Of a stretch of 5,632 nt of DNA, positions 3,482 to 5,632 are shown one piece after another. The DNA is from an archaeon (GTDB lineage: Archaea > Nanobdellota > Nanobdellia > Woesearchaeales > JAGVOV01). Numbering within the stretch: position 1 is the first letter of the stretch; each line of letters opens with the position of its first letter. The stretch covers positions 1-5,632 of the forward strand of contig JAGVOV010000190.1 in assembly GCA_020052545.1 (NCBI GenBank), read 5' to 3'. Position numbers and translations under genes: made by a program. The notes under the pieces are model-generated. The model was not told the origin of the DNA. It made no database searches and saw only the letters and a program-made list of their open reading frames with translations.

Positions 3482-5632
3482 ATGCCAAGCAAAGAAGTTC
3501 GCTTAAAGGTCGCGGAAGCGATACAGGATGACGTCAACAAGGGAATCATACGCATGGACAGTAGCTTCATGCATGAAGTTGACATAAGGGCTGGCGACAT
3601 CGTGGAGCTTGAAGGAGACAGGAAGACTGTCGCCATAGTGGACAGGGCGTATCCTGGCGACATCGGCCTTAACATAGTAAGGATGGACGGCATAATAAGA
3701 AGGAATGCCAAGACGGGGATCGGGGAACTGGTCAAGATAAGGAAGGCCGAGGTCAAGGAGGCCAAGAAAGTGATCATAGCGCCTGCAAGGAAAGGCATCA
3801 TGATAAGGGCCTCTTCAAACATATTCAAGCAAGGCCTTCTGGGGAGGGCGCTTGTCAAGGGCGACATCGTCGCTTTGGGCGGGACAAGAAGAAGGAAGAC
3901 AACCATGAGCCACAGCCCGTTCTTCGATGACATATTCAACATGCTTGATGAGTCTGCGATGGGCTTTGGTTTCGGAGACTTGAAATTCGTCGTTGTCGAG
4001 ACAAACCCGAAGCAGCCTGTCATTGTTTCGGAGGCTACCGAGGTTGTGTTCAATTCTGAGGCTGTAGAGAGTAGTGAGGAATCATTACCGGATACAAGTT
4101 ATGAGGATATTGGCGGTCTAGATGAGGCTATAGACCGTGTAAGAGAGATGGTTGAGTTACCTTTGAAGCATCCAGAAGTATTCCAAACTCTCGGGATTGA
4201 GCCGCCTAAAGGTCTATTATTACATGGCCCACCTGGGACCGGGAAAACTCTGCTGGCTAAAGCAATTGCAAAAGAGACAAACTCAAACTTCATAGTCATA
4301 AACGGCCCTGAGATAATGAGCAAATACTATGGCCAGAGCGAGCAGAATCTGAGGAAGAAATTTGAGGAGGCCGAGAAGAATGCGCCTTCAATAATCTTCA
4401 TAGATGAGATTGATGCAATAGCGAGCAAGAGAGAAGAGACGAAAGGAGAAGTGGAGAGGCGTGTTGTTGCGCAGCTTCTCGCAAACATGGATGGACTCAA
4501 AGCTAGGGGAAGAGTGGTAGTTATTGCCGCAACTAACATCCCCAATTCCCTCGATCCGGCCTTGAGAAGGCCAGGAAGATTTGACCGTGAAATAGAGATA
4601 GGTGTCCCAAGTAAGAAAGGCAGATTGGAAATCTTGAAGATTCATGCCAGGAACATGCCATTATATGGTTCATTATATCTGGACATATTAAATAAATATA
4701 TACACGAAATACCTGAGCAAAGAACCAAAAGTTTGAATGAAGAGATAGAAAAAATAAAAGTTAAAGAATCTCAATTAAAAGACGAACAGAATTCTAAAAA
4801 AGAACAGATTTTAGACTTGAACGAAAAAACCAAATTCATACAAAAAGAAGTGGATAGATTAGAACAGCAAATGCGAAGTTCTGGCATTATCCAATCTTTA
4901 GTTAATACAATTACTCTAAAAAAGAAGAGAAAATCAGAATTAGAAGAAGAATTATTGCAAGCTAATGAACTTTTTGAAACTTCGAGCGAAGAATATCAAA
5001 AGATAAAAAATAAACTTAATTCATATAAAAAACAGAAGAGTGATTTAGCAGCTCTTAAGGAGAAGTTATCAAATAAAACGTCAGTGGAAATTATTGATAT
5101 GATAACAAAGGAATGGGTTGATAGGGATCTTGACGATAAGGAACTATCGTTAGAAGATGAAAGAAAGAAGATTAATGAAAATCTCAAGAGTAAAAAGCTA
5201 GCAGAAGTTGAGGAGATATTAAGCATACTGTATGACGGCCAAATAGTTCTGGATATAAAGAAAGCTGCCCGTCTAGACATTGAAGCGAGAGAGAGAGACC
5301 TAAAACAATTGGCAGAAAGAACTTATGGTTTTGTAGGCGCCGATCTTGCGGCACTCGCAAGGGAATCTGCTATGATTAGATTAAGAACTGTGATGCCGGA
5401 TCTCAAACTTAAAGAGGAGCAGCCCTTGAATGAAGAAATACTTGGGAAATTAAAAGTCACAAAACACGATTTTGAGGATGCTCTTAAACTTGTGAGACCC
5501 TCAGCAATGAGAGAAGTTTTAGTTGAAATACCAGAAGTTAAATGGGATGATATAGGAGGTTTAGACGACCTTAAGCAAGAATTAAAGGAATCTGTTGAAT
5601 GGCCTTTGAAAAAACCAGGAATGTTTTTAGAA
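3482..5632 (+). CDS. cdc48: Cdc48/VAT-type AAA+ ATPase with a long coiled-coil insertion in D1 (3' end outside window)
   Basis: The first 717 codons are visible and the frame stays open to the right edge. Family members are homohexameric unfoldases that thread substrates through a central pore and feed the proteasome. Residues 1 to about 190 form the Cdc48 N-domain (double-psi barrel plus beta-clam) for substrates and cofactors. D1 starts near YEDIGGL (207-213). It has Walker A GPPGTGKT (249-256), aromatic pore loop KYYG (281-284), Walker B IIFIDE (304-309), sensor 1 Asn352 and arginine-finger candidates R363 and R366 in RRPGRFDRE, so it looks catalytically intact. After HARNMPL (388-394) the D1 lid is interrupted by about 200 extra residues and resumes at [22 protein letters not shown] (from 607). 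The inter-domain linker [23 protein letters not shown] opens D2 (about 681 onward). The D2 Walker A is beyond the window. The full protein is probably about 950-1000 aa, against about 740 for Thermoplasma VAT. Confidence 0.95.
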   Translation, partial: MPSKEVRLKVAEAIQDDVNKGIIRMDSSFMHEVDIRAGDIVELEGDRKTVAIVDRAYPGDIGLNIVRMDGIIRRNAKTGIGELVKIRKAEVKEAKKVIIAPARKGIMIRASSNIFKQGLLGRALVKGDIVALGGTRRRKTTMSHSPFFDDIFNMLDESAMGFGFGDLKFVVVETNPKQPVIVSEATEVVFNSEAVESSEESLPDTSYEDIGGLDEAIDRVREMVELPLKHPEVFQTLGIEPPKGLLLHGPPGTGKTLLAKAIAKETNSNFIVINGPEIMSKYYGQSEQNLRKKFEEAEKNAPSIIFIDEIDAIASKREETKGEVERRVVAQLLANMDGLKARGRVVVIAATNIPNSLDPALRRPGRFDREIEIGVPSKKGRLEILKIHARNMPLYGSLYLDILNKYIHEIPEQRTKSLNEEIEKIKVKESQLKDEQNSKKEQILDLNEKTKFIQKEVDRLEQQMRSSGIIQSLVNTITLKKKRKSELEEELLQANELFETSSEEYQKIKNKLNSYKKQKSDLAALKEKLSNKTSVEIIDMITKEWVDRDLDDKELSLEDERKKINENLKSKKLAEVEEILSILYDGQIVLDIKKAARLDIEARERDLKQLAERTYGFVGADLAALARESAMIRLRTVMPDLKLKEEQPLNEEILGKLKVTKHDFEDALKLVRPSAMREVLVEIPEVKWDDIGGLDDLKQELKESVEWPLKKPGMFLE
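4659..4678. repeat. Short direct repeat CATTATAT at the 5' junction of the insert
   Basis: CATTATAT occurs at 4659-4666 and 4671-4678, a 12-bp period (CATTATATGGTT then CATTATATCTGG). It spans exactly the point where the conserved D1 sequence ends, and encodes the PLYGSLYLD stretch. It could be a small tandem duplication; chance is also possible in AT-rich DNA. Confidence 0.4.
4664..5299 (+). other. Segment of cdc48 encoding a coiled-coil hairpin insertion in the D1 lid
   Basis: This covers residues 395-606 of the Cdc48-like protein. In canonical archaeal Cdc48 only about ten residues separate the NMPL motif from the LAE-THGFVGADL helix. Helix 1 (about 418-465) shows an unbroken 3-4 spacing at 422, 425, 429, 432, 436, 439, 443, 446, 450, 453, 457, 460 and 464, mostly I/L/V/M with a few polar positions. 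A turn-like [12 protein letters not shown] follows. Helix 2 (about 479-530) repeats the pattern at 487, 491, 494, 498, 501, 505, 508, 512, 515, 519, 522, 526 and 529. Residues about 533-606 form a more mixed helical tail. The segment is rich in Lys and Glu, contains no cysteine and is in frame. Two helices of about 50 residues would make an arm of roughly 7-8 nm. From memory, Thermococcales Cdc48 has a much shorter helical insertion at this point. Confidence 0.8.
5287..5298. repeat. (GA)6 dinucleotide repeat at the 3' junction of the insert
   Basis: Six GA units encode the RER of the charged stretch EARERD, immediately before the conserved [16 protein letters not shown] helix resumes. Such runs can slip during replication; the frame is intact here. 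Confidence 0.6.

Noticed and set aside
3442..4053. A 203-codon open frame on the minus strand
   Set aside because: It lies wholly opposite the cdc48 promoter and N-domain/D1 start, whose protein sequence is clearly conserved. The antisense product is Ser/Leu/Met-rich low-complexity sequence, as expected from the complement of Lys/Glu/Asp-rich codons.
4664..5299. Intein or mobile element as the explanation for the Cdc48 insertion
   Set aside because: An intein needs Cys/Ser at its first residue, a C-terminal His-Asn and usually a conserved active-site insertion point such as the P-loop. Here the segment has no Cys, no HN junction and sits in the lid. Its sequence is simple heptad-rich coiled coil with no endonuclease or transposase motif and no terminal inverted repeats.
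4620..5320. Frameshift or gene fusion breakpoint in cdc48
   Set aside because: The frame is continuous from 3482 to 5632, and conserved D1 sequence resumes in frame after the insert, so no frameshift is needed.

Overview
The window looks archaeal. It encodes ABCE1 (the archaeal/eukaryotic ribosome-recycling ATPase), a Cdc48/VAT-type AAA+ ATPase and an Lrp/AsnC-type regulator. A/T-rich TATA-like elements lie at the archaeal distance from the start codons, and coding sequence favours ATA, AGG and AAG. The small acidic ORF, the style of the 139-residue unknown protein and the extended Cdc48 remind me of DPANN-type genomes (Woesearchaeota/Pacearchaeota and relatives). That placement is an impression, not a demonstration.

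Layout from left to right. (1) Positions 3-377, +: the C-terminal end of a membrane-anchored protein that begins outside the window. (2) Positions 368-2122, -: complete abce1, converging on gene 1 with a 10-bp overlap. (3) Positions 2195-2347, -: a 50-codon very acidic small ORF upstream of abce1, with its own TATA-like element. (4) An AT-rich divergent promoter region (about 2348-2482) containing a repeated 11-mer. (5) Positions 2483-2932, +: an Lrp/AsnC regulator. (6) Positions 2999-3418, +: a conserved-looking protein of unknown function with a strong Shine-Dalgarno sequence. (7) Positions 3482 to the right edge, +: a cdc48-like gene, open at the window end.

The most unusual object is the Cdc48-like ATPase. 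Its N-domain and D1 AAA+ core are canonical. However, the D1 C-terminal helical lid is interrupted by about 200 extra residues (about 395-606), which read as a long antiparallel coiled-coil hairpin plus a helical tail. ClpB/Hsp104 carries its coiled-coil M-domain in the small subdomain of its first AAA+ module, so this may be an analogous regulatory or partner-binding arm on an archaeal unfoldase. The DNA encoding the insert is strikingly AT-rich (hand-counted 60-base blocks of about 22-23% GC against about 50% in the N-domain), and the sequence after it stays AT-richer than the start of the gene.

Functionally the window mixes protein and ribosome quality control (ABCE1, Cdc48) with one transcription factor and small unknowns. 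No shared operon is evident: almost every gene has its own promoter-like element. abce1 and the acidic ORF appear leaderless. The unknown gene and cdc48 have short leaders with Shine-Dalgarno motifs. I see no RNA genes, CRISPR arrays, insertion sequences or integrase genes.
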